64,000 nt of DNA from assembly GCF_048128805.1 (NCBI RefSeq), contig NC_136005.1, forward strand, positions 9,847,504 through 9,911,503, in the 5' to 3' direction. Under the pieces are notes generated by a model. The model had not been told where the DNA came from. It saw only the letters and a program-made list of their open reading frames with translations, and made no database searches. Made by a program: the position numbers and the translations under genes. Source of the stretch: Centroberyx gerrardi. Its lineage: Eukaryota > Chordata > Actinopteri > Beryciformes > Berycidae. Of the stretch, positions 12,363-24,959 are shown in pieces. Each line of letters begins with the position of its first letter. Within the stretch, counting starts at the first letter, position 1.

Positions 12363-12480
12363 GACTCTTTAGCTCAGTGGGTAGAGCATGGCTGCTAGCG
12401 TCATGGGTCCGATTCCCCCTGTGACCATCCATATGCACCGATTATAAGGTGCTTTGAGTAAAAGGCACCCAGTGGACTGT
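12363..12480 (+). mobile_element. tRNA-derived SINE
   Basis: A Pol III A box-like TTAGCTCAGTGGGTAGAGCA (12369-12388) is followed about 16 bases on by a B box-like GGGTCCGATTCCC (12405-12417). The anticodon region does not form a clean tRNA cloverleaf, and the sequence continues into a non-tRNA body with a TGAGTAAAAGGCACC tail. This is a SINE head rather than a functional tRNA. Confidence 0.6.
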
Positions 12481-12810
12481 GGTTATGGGCGGCCTATTTT
12501 TCTTTTCTTCTTCTCTTTTCATTGTTGTCTGGTCGGTTCTATTAAACTGTCTATCTTCTCCGTTTTCTCTACAGATGTTGTTTTTCCCTGAATCAAACTA
12601 GAATGAATAGAGCTGGGAGAATGGGCAAGAAATTGAGACGGTGATGGATGACAGTACTGGGAGGGAGTTATGGCTAACAGTGACCGACAGCGTAACAAAT
12701 GTTGATGAAAAGAAGGGGAGATGGATAAAGACAAGAAAGAGCAGAAGACTGAGGAAGAGTGGAGTAGACGTGGGGTTGTGGAGGCTGTGAGAGCTGGCTG
12801 CCCTCCCCTA

Positions 12811-12811
<1 letters not shown>

Positions 12812-12864
<53 letters not shown>
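12812..12864. repeat. (CT)n microsatellite
   Basis: An uninterrupted CT run of about 53 bases. Open frames of alternating Ser-Leu (plus) or Arg-Glu (minus) across it are artefacts. Confidence 0.95.
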
Positions 12865-12869
<5 letters not shown>

Positions 12870-13206
12870 CCTGATGTCACTGATTGTGAGGAGTTACAGG
12901 CATTCTGGCCTGTTGCACATGTCAGCCCAGGCCTTGCAGATTAATGAATGGCCCCCAGAGCTGTTGACTTTACCCTGACCAGCAAGAGATGTACAGACTC
13001 TCTGACAACCCATTTATAACCATATCAAAACACCCCAAAGGCCTCAGCTCCATGTTGCTGCAAGGATACAGATTTCCTGGATATTTCAGATAGTTGGGAA
13101 AGAGGAAATGTAGCTATGGGTCAGAAGATCGTGAAAAAACGACCTTGTAACATAGCCTTGTAAAGGTTTATGTAACGGTGATGCTGGTGGTGGTGCATGG
13201 TAGTAT

Positions 13207-13207
<1 letters not shown>

Positions 13208-13260
<53 letters not shown>

Positions 13261-13298
13261 GTGTGTGTGTGTGCGTGTGTGTGTGTGTGTGTGTGTGG
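13208..13298. repeat. (GT)n microsatellite
   Basis: About 90 bases of GT repeat, interrupted by AG at 13259-13260 and a CG at 13274. It is one of the longest simple repeats in the window. Confidence 0.95.
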
Positions 13299-13299
13299 C

Positions 13300-16200
13300 C
13301 TTTGTGTGTGCAGCATTGTGAGTCATGCCAATCTGACGCAGGCTCCGGTGGTGAGTTAGCTGTTAGGGAATGTAAAGTTTAGTGGGAAGTCAGGGGGTGT
13401 TGGCAGTGGAAAGGGAGAGCCTCTTGAGCCTTCACCCCGCTGTCCTTTACTCCTGCAGTCGACGCACTTCCCCCCCCAAAAATATACAAGATTGAGAACT
13501 CTTGCACAACACTAACAGCGCCAGCATAGCCATTCAATTAATATTAGACTTTCATTTGACGTAATGCACCCTCTGACAGCCATATAAACATAGAACAACA
13601 GATATGAATAGACATGGATCATTTCTGTGTTGTTTTTGCTGGCTAGCAAGCGAGCTAACAAAGCCTAATTTCCTGTGTCACAGTAGCCTAATTTTGGAAA
13701 CAAATGTACCTTATAGATTTCTCACTTTTATTTATAACATCAGATATCTCTTATTTCCTGAAACAGTTGTTATATATTTAGCCATTATTTGCACACACAT
13801 TCTCCAATAGACCTCCATGATGCGGCCTTGATTTGTGAGATTTGTGACAGAACTGCAAAGCCTCTATAGGATACTACAAGTTCGTCCACATTACATGTCT
13901 GTAGGCAGGTTTTTTTTAGTTCTTGTGATATCTCAGCAGAATATTAGAACAAAAGAAACCATTTACCAGATTCTGTTTAGTTTAAACCATTAGACCATTA
14001 TCCGTATCTCCATCACATATTTCCCTGTGTGGAGTATTGGTACCTCTCTCTCTAGGAGGTCCTGAGTAGAGCTTTGAGAGCTGATAGTGTATCTGGGGCA
14101 ATGGTGCTGGGGGGTTATCAGTGGACTGCGGGGTCTTTAAGAGCTCCAGGTGGCTGCTTGTCTGAGGACCAACCCTGCTGCTCCCTTCAGATAACTGTTT
14201 TATCTGGGCCCAGCTCAAAATAGCAACATCAAAGGATGGATGGATGGATGGCTGGATATACATCGTGTTTTTATTGCAAGTCAGTCATTTTGTTAACTAT
14301 GTCAGTCTGTCCAAGACTATTATCTCTCTTTTTTGCAAACACAGGTTCGAGAAGATAAGCTAGCTGGAATTTAGAGAGATGTGATTTACTCTAGATTTCA
14401 TCCTGGTTGTAAGCAGAAGTTATCAGCAGGGACGAAGAGAAATAAATGATGGGGAAGGAAGTGGAATGAGTAATGGATTTCAGATGACATAATCATTAAT
14501 GGATAGAGTTTTCTGTCTCACCCACAAACAAAAGGACCTTTTTGACAACGTAATTTGTCATTCTTAGAAGATCACAGGAAATGACAATCAGAAAAGGGAA
14601 GATGAAAATGTAGGAACTCTTTAATACTGGGAATTTAAAAACACAATGAAAAAGCCCTGGACCTCAAAATGACATCAAGTGCTTGTAAATATGATGTCAT
14701 ATCTAAATTGTTTATTCTCACTGCCTCATCTTTAAAATGTCACCATCCCTGTTCTCACATGATCAGATAGCAACATCGAGATCTTTATAGCATTATTTAT
14801 TTTCTTTACGATTGGGGCCTTAAACAGTTCAAGCCTTTGCCTGGCCAAAATATGTTAAAAATAACTTGGACCTCAGTCATGTAAACAATCATGCCCTTTG
14901 AATCTGCCCGATTTTCTCAGCACTGCTCTTCTGATGCCTGGGAAAGCTTGCATATGAATCGCGTGTGTGTGTGTGTGTGTGTGTGTGGGGTGGGTGTGGG
15001 TGTGTGTGTGTGAACGCACGTGAAGACAAATGTGTTTGTATGGACTTGACCGTGGGCATGCACATGTTTATGCAAGTGTTTTTCTGCGTGTTTGCGCACA
15101 CTGTTACACTCTCTCCTTCACACCAGAACCATTACTCTTTATTGCTAAACACGCAAACAAACATCTAGAGGGTTGAAAAATCTCAACACAGCAAATTAGA
15201 CCAAAAAACTTGCAGCCTTTTCATGGAATTGTATCTGTATATCTTGGCTGTCTGTACCATGTCTGTTCTATAAGAGGAGGTCAAAGGCTGCGGTTCCCTT
15301 GAGAGGCGGAGGAATGCTCAAGTAGTTCAGTGTGGCGCTCCAGACATGTTCCCCTGACCCCCAATCATGCACCATCCACCACCACCACTTCCACACCCAA
15401 TCTCACCCAAGGCCAGAGAAACCCCCTCCCACCCCACCTCACCCCCACCCTCAGATGGACCAGACAGACCTCCCAGGGAAGGCAGCTGGAGCCTGAGAAC
15501 TAACTAAGAGCTAACCCACTGACAGAAACAGACCAGACTCCATCACCACAATCCACTAGTACAGTTTTAGAATCAGAATCGCTTTCATCAGTTTTACAGT
15601 AAATACCAGCACAGCATGGTACAAGGACAACAAGACAGGCTTTGGTGATTAGACTCCATCATTAAATTATGTTCATGAAGGCAGCATAATATGATAAAGT
15701 CTAAAAGTCTAAAAGTCTAAAACCTGGTGGTCGTGAGAGGACTGGAGAGATGAACTTCCTGCAGGTGACTAATCGAGCCTCATTCCTGGAGTTGGAATCT
15801 CCCTGTTGAGGAGCTGGATCAATGCAGGATGTGGTGGGGCGGAGGTGGGCGGCGGGCATATAAAGAGCAGCAGTGAAATGGTGCCCAAAGGCAGACGAGA
15901 CAGGAATCGGTTCATGACCGGTTCTCAGAACACGTGTAGAGATCTGATTTGGTTAAATGTCAATAGCAGAAGCAGGAAATGACAGCTGACATCGTGGGAA
16001 GTTGACAGCATGGTGAAATCTCCTATCTCTAAAACTATAGAGAGAGATCGTGCATAAGAAAAGACTCCCTGATTGAAGTTTCGGTATAGCAACGGATCGT
16101 TCCTATCACAGGTCAAAAGGTCTATTCTCACACTTTCATGAATCACACAAAAAACTTTTATCTTTTGTTCAGACAAATGCATTACTCCCTCTTTGATTCC
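13300..16200. other. Intergenic DNA with microsatellites, no gene seen
   Basis: No exon-like frame. It contains a (GGAT)n patch at 14236-14252, a (GT)n run at 14963-14987, and a CCCACC-rich pyrimidine stretch at 15360-15460. The sequence around 15565-15730 repeats 'AAAAGTCT' three times. The rest is AT-rich unique DNA. Confidence 0.4.
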
Positions 16201-16539
16201 CTTATTAACTGGAAAAAAAAGTTTATATCTACACTCTTAACAAAAAACATAGATTCTTATTCAATGTTGCCATATGTATACAAAATATTCTACATGCAAT
16301 AAACAATTCAGATATATGTAATGGAGCAGCATGGCATATAGCATGGTTGCAGTTGTAGTGAGTGTCCAGCAGTGCATTGGTCAGTACATCATGAGGTGGT
16401 CATCCTGAAAATATTTAGATGCATGAAATACATTATGAAAGGAGCATCAATATTGTAAAATGAATCCCTAAGTCACCAGATACACTGTGAAACCATTCAA
16501 TATCAGAGGCAGAGTACGAGTGCATGATCATATGGGTAT

Positions 16540-16910
16540 TAAGCAAGTCCAGTGGTATTTTCCCATGTGACCCTGCATGGCTGTGTGAAGTGAATGGTGT
16601 ACGTCTGTGAATGAATCACTGTGTGAATGGGGGTCAGTCAGATCCGGGCTACCAGCCTCTAACTGACAGACAGACAGTGGGCTCTGTGGCCTGTGTGACA
16701 CGGCGATGCTCCACATAAAGAAAGCCTCGATAGAGATCTGCAGAGGTAGCAGGGGCTGCCATGGTGACCGCTCAACCGGCAACAACAATAAGACAGGCTG
16801 GCCGTCAGGCATGGCTGTCCTAAAGCTCCCCGGCTCCAGAGACAAGCCGGCCGAAATAAAGGCTAAAAACACAAACTTCACATCTCATTAGACAGGGCCA
16901 CTGTGACAGC
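16540..16910. other. Unique non-coding segment, possible conserved element
   Basis: A low-repeat stretch of balanced composition without splice-bounded frames. Both strands stay open for 60-117 codons here, but no domain is recognisable on either. The sequence quality resembles conserved non-coding DNA, which cannot be tested without an alignment. Confidence 0.15.
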
Positions 16911-18879
16911 TGACTGAGGGCCCAAAACATGACTACTCCACCAAGCAGCCCAAACACAATTCACATGATGTGTGAATAGAACAAGTTAGAAAAAGTTTCT
17001 TTGAATTTTATGTTGCAAATCAGAATCAGACTTTGTGGAGCTGTCTCACTCAGGTCTTTTCAGGGAAAACTTGTCAGGTTTTACACATAGGAGAAGAACC
17101 TATTTTAACTTCATAATACAGCCCAAAGGAAACTGCAATTATTAGGTGACAGGGGTGACACTAAGTGAATTTGGTGAATTATTAGGTCTCTTTCACGTAC
17201 ATGGATTAAAACTAACCCTAACTTAATACTTATCTTTCAGTGGGTATATCCAATGATTTTTTAGTCAAGGTCTATTCACTTCTGGTCTGCAAAGCCTGCC
17301 ATATGTTTCATTATCCAGCAGTAGTTTGCAGGGTCATAGATTTCATTGGCTGGTAATTCCATCTACTGTGTAACAGGTTGTAGATAATTATGCTCTCTGT
17401 CGCTGAGGGGTGACCTGCTGATCCATACGACTGCCTGGGAGACATACAGCGGTATTCACAGATCTAAAGACAGCTTCCTCTTCATATGGCACGATCAGCT
17501 GTACCAAAGCACACAATGGTGATTAATCTCCTTTGTTTTGAGTCACTGTACAGTTGATATTTTGGAGAGTTTCTGGGCATCTGTGGGGCACATGTCCTCG
17601 CAGCTTCTCTTTGGACCCTCACACCCACACACACGTACACCGTGAGATCACAGCCGTCTCCTCCGCCACCCACCCAGCCAGCCAAGCCAGTCATCCCACA
17701 TATGTCCCCCCCCCCCGTCTCCGACCATGTGCTGGGGGTGCTGTGGGGGTGCAGGGCAGCCGGAGGGGGTACAACACCAGCATGCTCCAGTGGTGGACGA
17801 GAAAGGGTGGCTGTGAGCGCGGCGATGGGCTGTTTATTGATGGAGTGTGAAGGGAACAGAGGAGAAGAGAGAGCGATGGAGGAGGTGGACGAGGGTTGCT
17901 TCAGGGGAATGCGGTGTGAAAATAAACGAAGCGGGCCGCAGACAGTGGAGCCAACAATGGGGTGTCAGAGCCAGGTCTGTCCAGGGTTCGTGTGCCCTCT
18001 CTATAAACACTCAGAAATTACATTCATTCTGAGATCATCCTTTCCAACCGTTTGGCCTTTGGGCTGGACCACCTGAGACCCAACAGAGTCAAAGAAAACT
18101 AAACATACGCACACAAACATACACACACTCACACACACACACCAACCCTACACCCTTGCCCTGGCCTTGCACCTCTGGACTGTATCCCGCCGAGTCTAAA
18201 CCAAAACAATCAAACCACTAACACAGGAAAGTGAACGCATGGCTCCAACATCATCCATCACCATACAAGCCTAAACCCCACTATCAGCACATGGAGTCCT
18301 TCTAACACACACATAGGCTCAGAGCCATTTCTAAAGCATAGTTAAACCTCTAAATATTATCTTTATTATATTATGAAATGTTAGTACTGGCAGTGATGGG
18401 CATCTTATCTCATGGGCATGAGTTTGTGTTTGGCACCGCTGCTCATATTTCAACGTCCAACCTGCCACACTGTGACATTCCCCAGTATTGTTTGGTTACA
18501 CACCTCATCAGGAGGGTATTTTCTAATCACATTCTAGGAGTAGCAGCGAGGCAGCCTTCAGGACAAAGTTTTATCAACAAGGAGTGAACGACATCACGTC
18601 GAAATCTGTCTTTCCGAGGCGCTTGTTGAACTTAATGCTTTCCGTGCAGCTCTGACCCTCATGATTGTTTTCCATGGACGGGGACCAAAAGATTAAGACG
18701 CGCGATCTCTCGGCGGACTGCCTCTCTGCCAGACAGCCACCACCGAGGCACTCACTCACTTTGCATTCTCGCTGCCTTGGAAAATTTCAGCTCAAAAATA
18801 GCCTCGGAGGGTTGCAGGAGTAATGGTGCACTTGGAAAAAGCCACTGACTGCCTAACATTGTTGAAAATCGTAATTGTG

Positions 18880-19035
18880 GAAGACACAGCCTGAGGAGTT
18901 TGATTTTCCTGCATTGTACTCGTGTAAATTAGCATCTATTATTAAGGCTTGACACATTAAATATCACAAAGAGATTAGCTAATGGAAAAACATGATTTGG
19001 TTAATTATTTATAATACTATGAGTCATTTAGACGA
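18880..19035. promoter_or_regulatory. Candidate conserved non-coding element
   Basis: An AT-rich, repeat-free stretch dense in homeodomain-type cores (TAAATTAGC, TTAGCTAATGG, GGTTAATTATTTATAA) with intervening unique sequence. Clusters of this kind are common in developmental enhancers near homeobox genes, and the Islet-like gene is 4 kb away. The call rests on composition alone. Confidence 0.2.
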
Positions 19036-21011
19036 TGCCCTCTCTAATAGGGGTGAAAGTTGTGTTATCATGAAAGTCTTTTAGCCTACCAGAACGCAAT
19101 CTGACAGTCATGAATATGTGCCAAGAACATGAGAATGGACATGAGTCATTACCAAGCAAAGCAAGCAGTTGCAAAGTACACAAACAACATATATGTTTCA
19201 GGTTTTAACTGTTAACATAATATGATTTATGTCCAGCATGTTCCAGTGACCGTTGAGAGGTGATGTAATATTTCAAACGGCTCTCAGCTCTCAGCTCATA
19301 TGATTGTATGGAGAGAGAGAGGGGGGCAGGTCCCGATCGCAGATTAGCAGCGGATTCAAACAGGAGACTAATTGTGTCCTGTATCTATGGCACATGTGTA
19401 TACACACCAGTGGGTCCTCTGTGTGAAAGGCCTATGTGTCTGGGCGTCACTGACTTAATGACACTACTTACTGGCCTAATTCACATTCAGCTTCTCGTGC
19501 ATGTTTGAAAAAACAACATGCGTGGAAATCCTGCCAACAGTGAATCGGTTGTGTCAGTCAGAGTGGAGGTGGACGCATTTAGGGTCCGTGTTTGACCTCC
19601 TTTGATCCTTACACTGGGTCAAAATAGATTTATGTTTATCCTTTTATCCGACAGACATCGTTCGGCGTGTTTACATAGCGGGAGCTTGAAAAGTGACACC
19701 TTTCAAAAACTGAGTATTTTTCACCCCAACTCAGTTTGCGAGCCACTTATGAGGAGAGTTAGGGCCAAAAAAGGTAAATGCACGGAAAGGAGTGGTTTAG
19801 CCAGAGAGTCACAGAGGAGGAGAGCTGGAAGGGAGGGAGTGATGGGGGGGAGGGGGGATAGAGAGAGAGAGCAAAACAGGACAAGGCAGAACCACACACA
19901 TCTTTCCACTCCTGTGTTTTTATTTGAGCTCGTTGCGTCTCACAGGAAATGCCCTCCACTGTTTCCACAAAGGCTTCTTCTTCTATGGTAAAAGTCAAGC
20001 AGACTATTAATAAAACAAGAGAAGAGAACAGGACACACTGCTGTGACGTGACTGTTACTATACCAGTTTCCCTGCTGTTCCTTCTCCTCTCCACAGTTCC
20101 CACAACTTATTTAAGTCTATCTTTTTTTAACTATCATTTATCAAATCACAATCAATGCTCTGCAATAGCTAAAAAAAAACTCAGTCAAACACACATTTTG
20201 TTCCACCTTTAGTTCTTTCCTGAAAATGTGAAAGCTCCTATCTCTTGATAGGCGCCCAAGAGATAAGGACTTGAGCAACATGTGGCATTGTTATTACACC
20301 ATAAAACAACTTGGGCTTATGATTCAGATCCTCTTGTCAACCAACCACAAGCATCTGATATTAATTGAGGTAGGTAGGCTCACACGCAACGCAGTACAAT
20401 ACAAGGAAACCAAATTCCCATGAGTCACCTTTGAATGTAACCATCATCACAGTTTTAGACACAGTATTAGACACCATAAAGCACAATGTTTGCAGGCTTG
20501 ATTACTCGTGACAATCCTTGCATCCGTGCATCAACCACAATGCAGACAAACATATCAGTTATCTTCTTCATTACATAAGAAGTGGAAAACTCAGACGTAC
20601 TTCTACGTCAGTGACTCAAACTGTCATATTCATCACTGCACCGCTTGCCACACAAAGAGATATTCTGATATTCTGATATATTCTGATATTCTGCTTATGT
20701 ATGATATGTATGAGGATGACAAGCAGTTTGAAATAGGCATCTGAGCAGAGGGGGGCTTCATTGTCAAGGCAACAGCGGCCCGGGGGGAAGCGCAGGGCCG
20801 CGTGCTGCCGGCTGCATGACCTCCTGTGTTTTGCTGTCTCTTGCTGTGTGTTGGTTTAGTGGGGAAGCCGAATGGAAGCTCTAAATCCCAGTTAATCTGC
20901 CACAGCGCTGGGAGAGCTGGGCGCTCCACAGCCACGCTATCTGATCATCAGCGTTGTACTGGTCTGCTGCCGGCAGCCCCGCTGAGCCACAAACATCCTG
21001 TTTAGAGAGGG

Positions 21012-21078
<67 letters not shown>

Positions 21079-21081
21079 GAG
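21012..21081. repeat. (GA)n microsatellite
   Basis: About 70 bases of GAGA interrupted by two GCGAGA units, read directly. Confidence 0.95.
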
Positions 21082-21429
21082 CAGCAGTAGAGATAATTAG
21101 GAAAAAGAACAAGGAAGCGAATTGACAGGAAGGTCTGTGCAACTATGATGTGAAAAGTCGCACACGTATTCTGTGTTAGCTAGTCTGTTTGGTTTCAGTG
21201 TCTGTTTGTTTACCCATCACTTTTGAAAAGTACATTTCTTTCAATGCACAAACTTTTAAGTGTGACAGAGAGGAGTAAGACATATTAGTATGCAGGCAGA
21301 GAAGCGAGTGCAAACAGAGAGGCCAGCAGACTGAAAATTAGCCCAATTATGACTGCACTGCACAGCTAGCAATCTCTCTCCCCATCTAGGGCCAGCCCAG
21401 GCACAAGACAGTCAACCAAATGAGAAACT

Positions 21430-21600
21430 CACAGAGGAATGCTGGTTTGCATTTGTACAGCTTCTCTCCCAGAGTAAACTCTTGTGCCATGATGGTTAAT
21501 TGGATGCTTTTGCAATCTCATCAGCTGATCTTCTGTGTGCTGCTATGCAAATGAATAACTTGCTGAGAAAATGAAGGAAAATTGTTTAGGTTGTGGCTTT
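21430..21600. promoter_or_regulatory. Candidate non-coding regulatory segment
   Basis: A repeat-free stretch with an octamer-type ATGCAAATGAATAA at 21544-21557, GGTTAATTGGATG at 21493, and an E-box-like CAGCTG at 21522-21527. It lies 1.3 kb beyond the 3' end of the Islet-like gene. Suggestive only. Confidence 0.15.
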
Positions 21601-22199
21601 CGATCCCTGAATCTCCATGCTTAGGCCAGCATCGCCCCCTTGTGGAATGGTAGTTACAATGTTAGAACATTCCCTTAAGCCCCAAATATATTTAAATTGG
21701 ACATGCAAAACAGACTAAAAACAGACAGACTCGAATGCAGGAGTAATAGGAGTAAAAGGAAAAATATGTGGAAAAGTTATCAAACTGTTCACTTTACACA
21801 GAGAAAGGCTGAATCAAACCTGTCAGCAAGTGAAGCTTTCATAATGGACATGCACACATGGAGGATGTGGACAGTGTTTCCTTTATTCAGCAGCGCTGCC
21901 CCACAACAACAGAATTCGAAATTAAAACCGCATTTAGTCAAATTTCACTCCTAAGTCCATTATGAAAGCTTCACTGGTCGTAAGGTTTGTTTCACAGCCT
22001 TTCTCTGTGTAATGTGGGCATTTTGATCATTTTCCCACATATTTTTCCTCTTTACTAATTGCATTCTGGTCTGTTTGAAGTCTGGTTTGAATTGTTTAAA
22101 AATCATATTTTTGTTGTGATAAAGAATTTAAGGGAAGACTATTTTTAGCACTTCAACCTGAACCATAACTGGTCCCAGAACAGGGACAGATGTGGAACC

Positions 22200-22735
22200 A
22201 AAACTGAAATTACCCCCGAGCTTTGCTGCTACATAAAATTACAGGGGAAACACTGGATGTGGAAGCTGAATACTTTTCTTCCTATGTATGCTGCTTCAAC
22301 AGTGTCTTGGAGAATATCAATCAGTGTGTGTGCAGTTCACACTGCAGTGTTACTTTCAGTTTGGAATGAAATTCTTGATGACAGATCGGGGGCTTGGTTC
22401 CTCTTTACTGTTTGTTTTATGGGGAGTTTTGAACCAGTCGCAACCACAGACCCAGAGACTGAAACTGTACCAGAACTATGTGTTGAAATGACACCCATCC
22501 CATCGCTACATGATCTATATGATCTACATGGTAACACTCCTTGTGATGACGGGTGGCCCATGTAAACTTGTGGTACAGCATTTACTGTACACATGCACTG
22601 ACTGAAGCCATTTACAGGATGTCACTCTTCCCCTCCTTCTGTATGGACCTACATCACTTTACTGATAAATGTATTTCGGTTAGCTTCTTTAGTGAAAAAA
22701 AAAAAATAATAAAATAAAAAAAAGACATTATTTGG
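22200..22735 (+). other. Unresolved segment ending in A-rich poly(A)-like tract
   Basis: Three frames stay open between 22257 and 22600 on both strands, but none matches a family I know. The stretch ends in AAAAAAAAAATAATAAAATAAAA near 22696-22722 (hexamers ATAAAA/AATAAA), which could be the poly(A) region of a plus-strand transcript or of a retrocopy. No splice-bounded exon was found upstream. Confidence 0.15.
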
Positions 22736-22747
22736 TTGTGTATGTTT

Positions 22748-22753
22748 TTTATT
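22748..22753 (-). terminator. Poly(A) signal of the Islet-like gene
   Basis: TTTATT on the plus strand is AATAAA on the minus strand. It lies about 125 bases past the TGA stop of the Islet-like gene, a normal distance for a short 3' UTR. This supports placing the last exon at 22876-22953. Confidence 0.6.
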
Positions 22754-22875
22754 TTAAATGTTGTACATGATTGACAGTTGCTTTTACAGTTTTACAGAGT
22801 GAGACAATTACAACGTCATCATAGAGTAAAAAAAAATCCACTTGAAGATGCATATGTAAAACCTTGTGGATGTTT

Positions 22876-24922
22876 TCAGATGGTTAGGAGTGTGATAGTG
22901 TCGTCATGGCTGTGCTGCTGTGGTGAGTCCAGGTCCGCTGATGACCATGTGCTCTGTGAAGAAATGAAAGAGAAACTAGAGCTGACCGGTCAGGCAGTGA
23001 TGATGCACAGTCATGGCCAGTATTGAGGAAGCTGCTTCCAAGTACATTACTTTTCAGTCAAACTAATGAGTTATTTTAGAATATTGTTTCAGCGGAAATT
23101 AATTCTATTACAAATTATATAATTTATAACACGCTCAAATGACTCTTTGCTTATTCTTCTTCAAACAGGCTTAACTGTACAAATGAACCATCTTGGTTTT
23201 CCATCTGTCTACCGATGTAAAAGACAGGATTAACTAAAATGTCTGTCAGTTTCTTCACTCTCCTCAAAGTGTGTCATGGCAGTAATTAAAAACCTCATAA
23301 CTCTAGAAACTCAGGGAAACAACCTCATTTTCAAAATGACAAACACTTTAAAATGCATACAGAAGAAGCTGAATATTTGAATTAAAGATTCCTGTCATGG
23401 CCCAGTTATTTTATATGGTGCAAAACATTAACATCTGTACCAGTATTATGACCCATTAAATGCTGTATACTGTAACTCTATGGTTATAAAGACAGATGAT
23501 GTCTTGATAGATGTAAGACATAAGCAATGGTAAATTTTAATTCTGAAATCGAAATTGCAATCACATGGTGCCATGCCATGGTGCCTCATGGGATCACGCT
23601 TTTCTGTGACTTACGGGTGACATCTCAATCAGTGGCAGGTCCTTGTGACTGCTCAGTGGTTGCCATGGTGACTCATAGACACAGATTTGCAGGGCAAAGT
23701 CAGGAGGATCAGGGGAAACGACAACCATCGGTCCAGCTGGCTCACACTGCATAGCACAGAGAGAGAGAGGGAGACACTCAAAAACTCTTAATTGTTCCCA
23801 ACAATATTATAAGCAAACTTACACATTCTGTTCTCATTTGCATACAGGCAGACAGATGGATTGAGGTTCACACACACTCACCTAACCACCCCTAACTTCC
23901 CCACCCACCACCATCACCACACACACACACATCCACACATCCATGCTCACAGCAGAGTAGGTTTCCTCGTCTCTTCCTGTGGCACGTCTCTTTTTGTCCT
24001 TGCAGCGTTTGTTCTGGAACCAGACCCTGATGACTCGCGGGCTGAGGCCGGTCAGCTGACCGAGGCGGTGCTTGGCCGCAGCGTCCGGCCGGGGCGTCTG
24101 GGAGTAGCAGGCCAGCAGGACTCTCAGCTGAGACTCGCTGAGGACGGTCCGAACTCGCACTGCTCCTCGCCGCTGGACCCGCCACCGTCCCCGATCCCTC
24201 CTCCTCCTCTCAGGGGGAGAGACGTCTATAAAGAGAAGAGAGAACAAGAAAAATACATGATTAGTAATGGAAGAGGACAGGCTGCAAACTGTCTAGGATG
24301 TGATGGAGAGAAGAGAAGAGAAGACAAGAGAAGACAAGAGATAGAATAGAATGGAAAAGGATAGAAGAGGAAAAGAGAAGAAATAGCTCATAGAATAGAG
24401 AAGAGAAGAGAAGAGAAGAGAAGAGAAGAGAAGAGAAGAGAAGAAAAGAAAAGAAGAACCAAAGAAAAGGAGAAGAGAAGAGAAAGAGAAGAGAAAGAGA
24501 AGAGATTTTTGAATAGAATAGCTTTTAATTTAATCCTAAACTATGGTCAAGAGTATGAGATGTGATATTTAATCATGGCAACAACTGTTTAACACAGCGT
24601 GCTTCATAAGTAAATTTACCCTGCAGATCCAAAGGTTCACAGGACTCACTGTGTGTTTTCCTCAGTGTGTCTGCTTTGCGGCTCTGTTGCTCTGGCTCTG
24701 TGTGCTCTCTCTGGCAAAAAGGTCCTTGTGGCTCTGGAGTGAAACTATTGCCGGGCATAAGTCATAAACCACAGATTGAATACTGAAGACGATCATGATG
24801 GAATGTAGTATTTCTAGCTTTTCACATAACACTTTTCAGCAACAGCATAGACCGCACCATAGCACATACACTTCTCTGTAAATATGCTAGACAGAGAGAG
24901 AAAAAGGTCAAGACAGGAGCAG

Positions 24923-24959
<37 letters not shown>

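Noticed and set aside
12363..12440. Possible functional tRNA gene
   Set aside because: A and B boxes are present, but the arms do not form a full cloverleaf and the sequence continues into a SINE body.
22257..22594. Open frames on both strands as a gene end
   Set aside because: No recognisable family, no convincing splice sites, and the opposite strands are equally open; kept only as an unresolved segment.
23861..24349. Plus-strand frame of 162 codons
   Set aside because: It is the antisense shadow of the homeobox exon.
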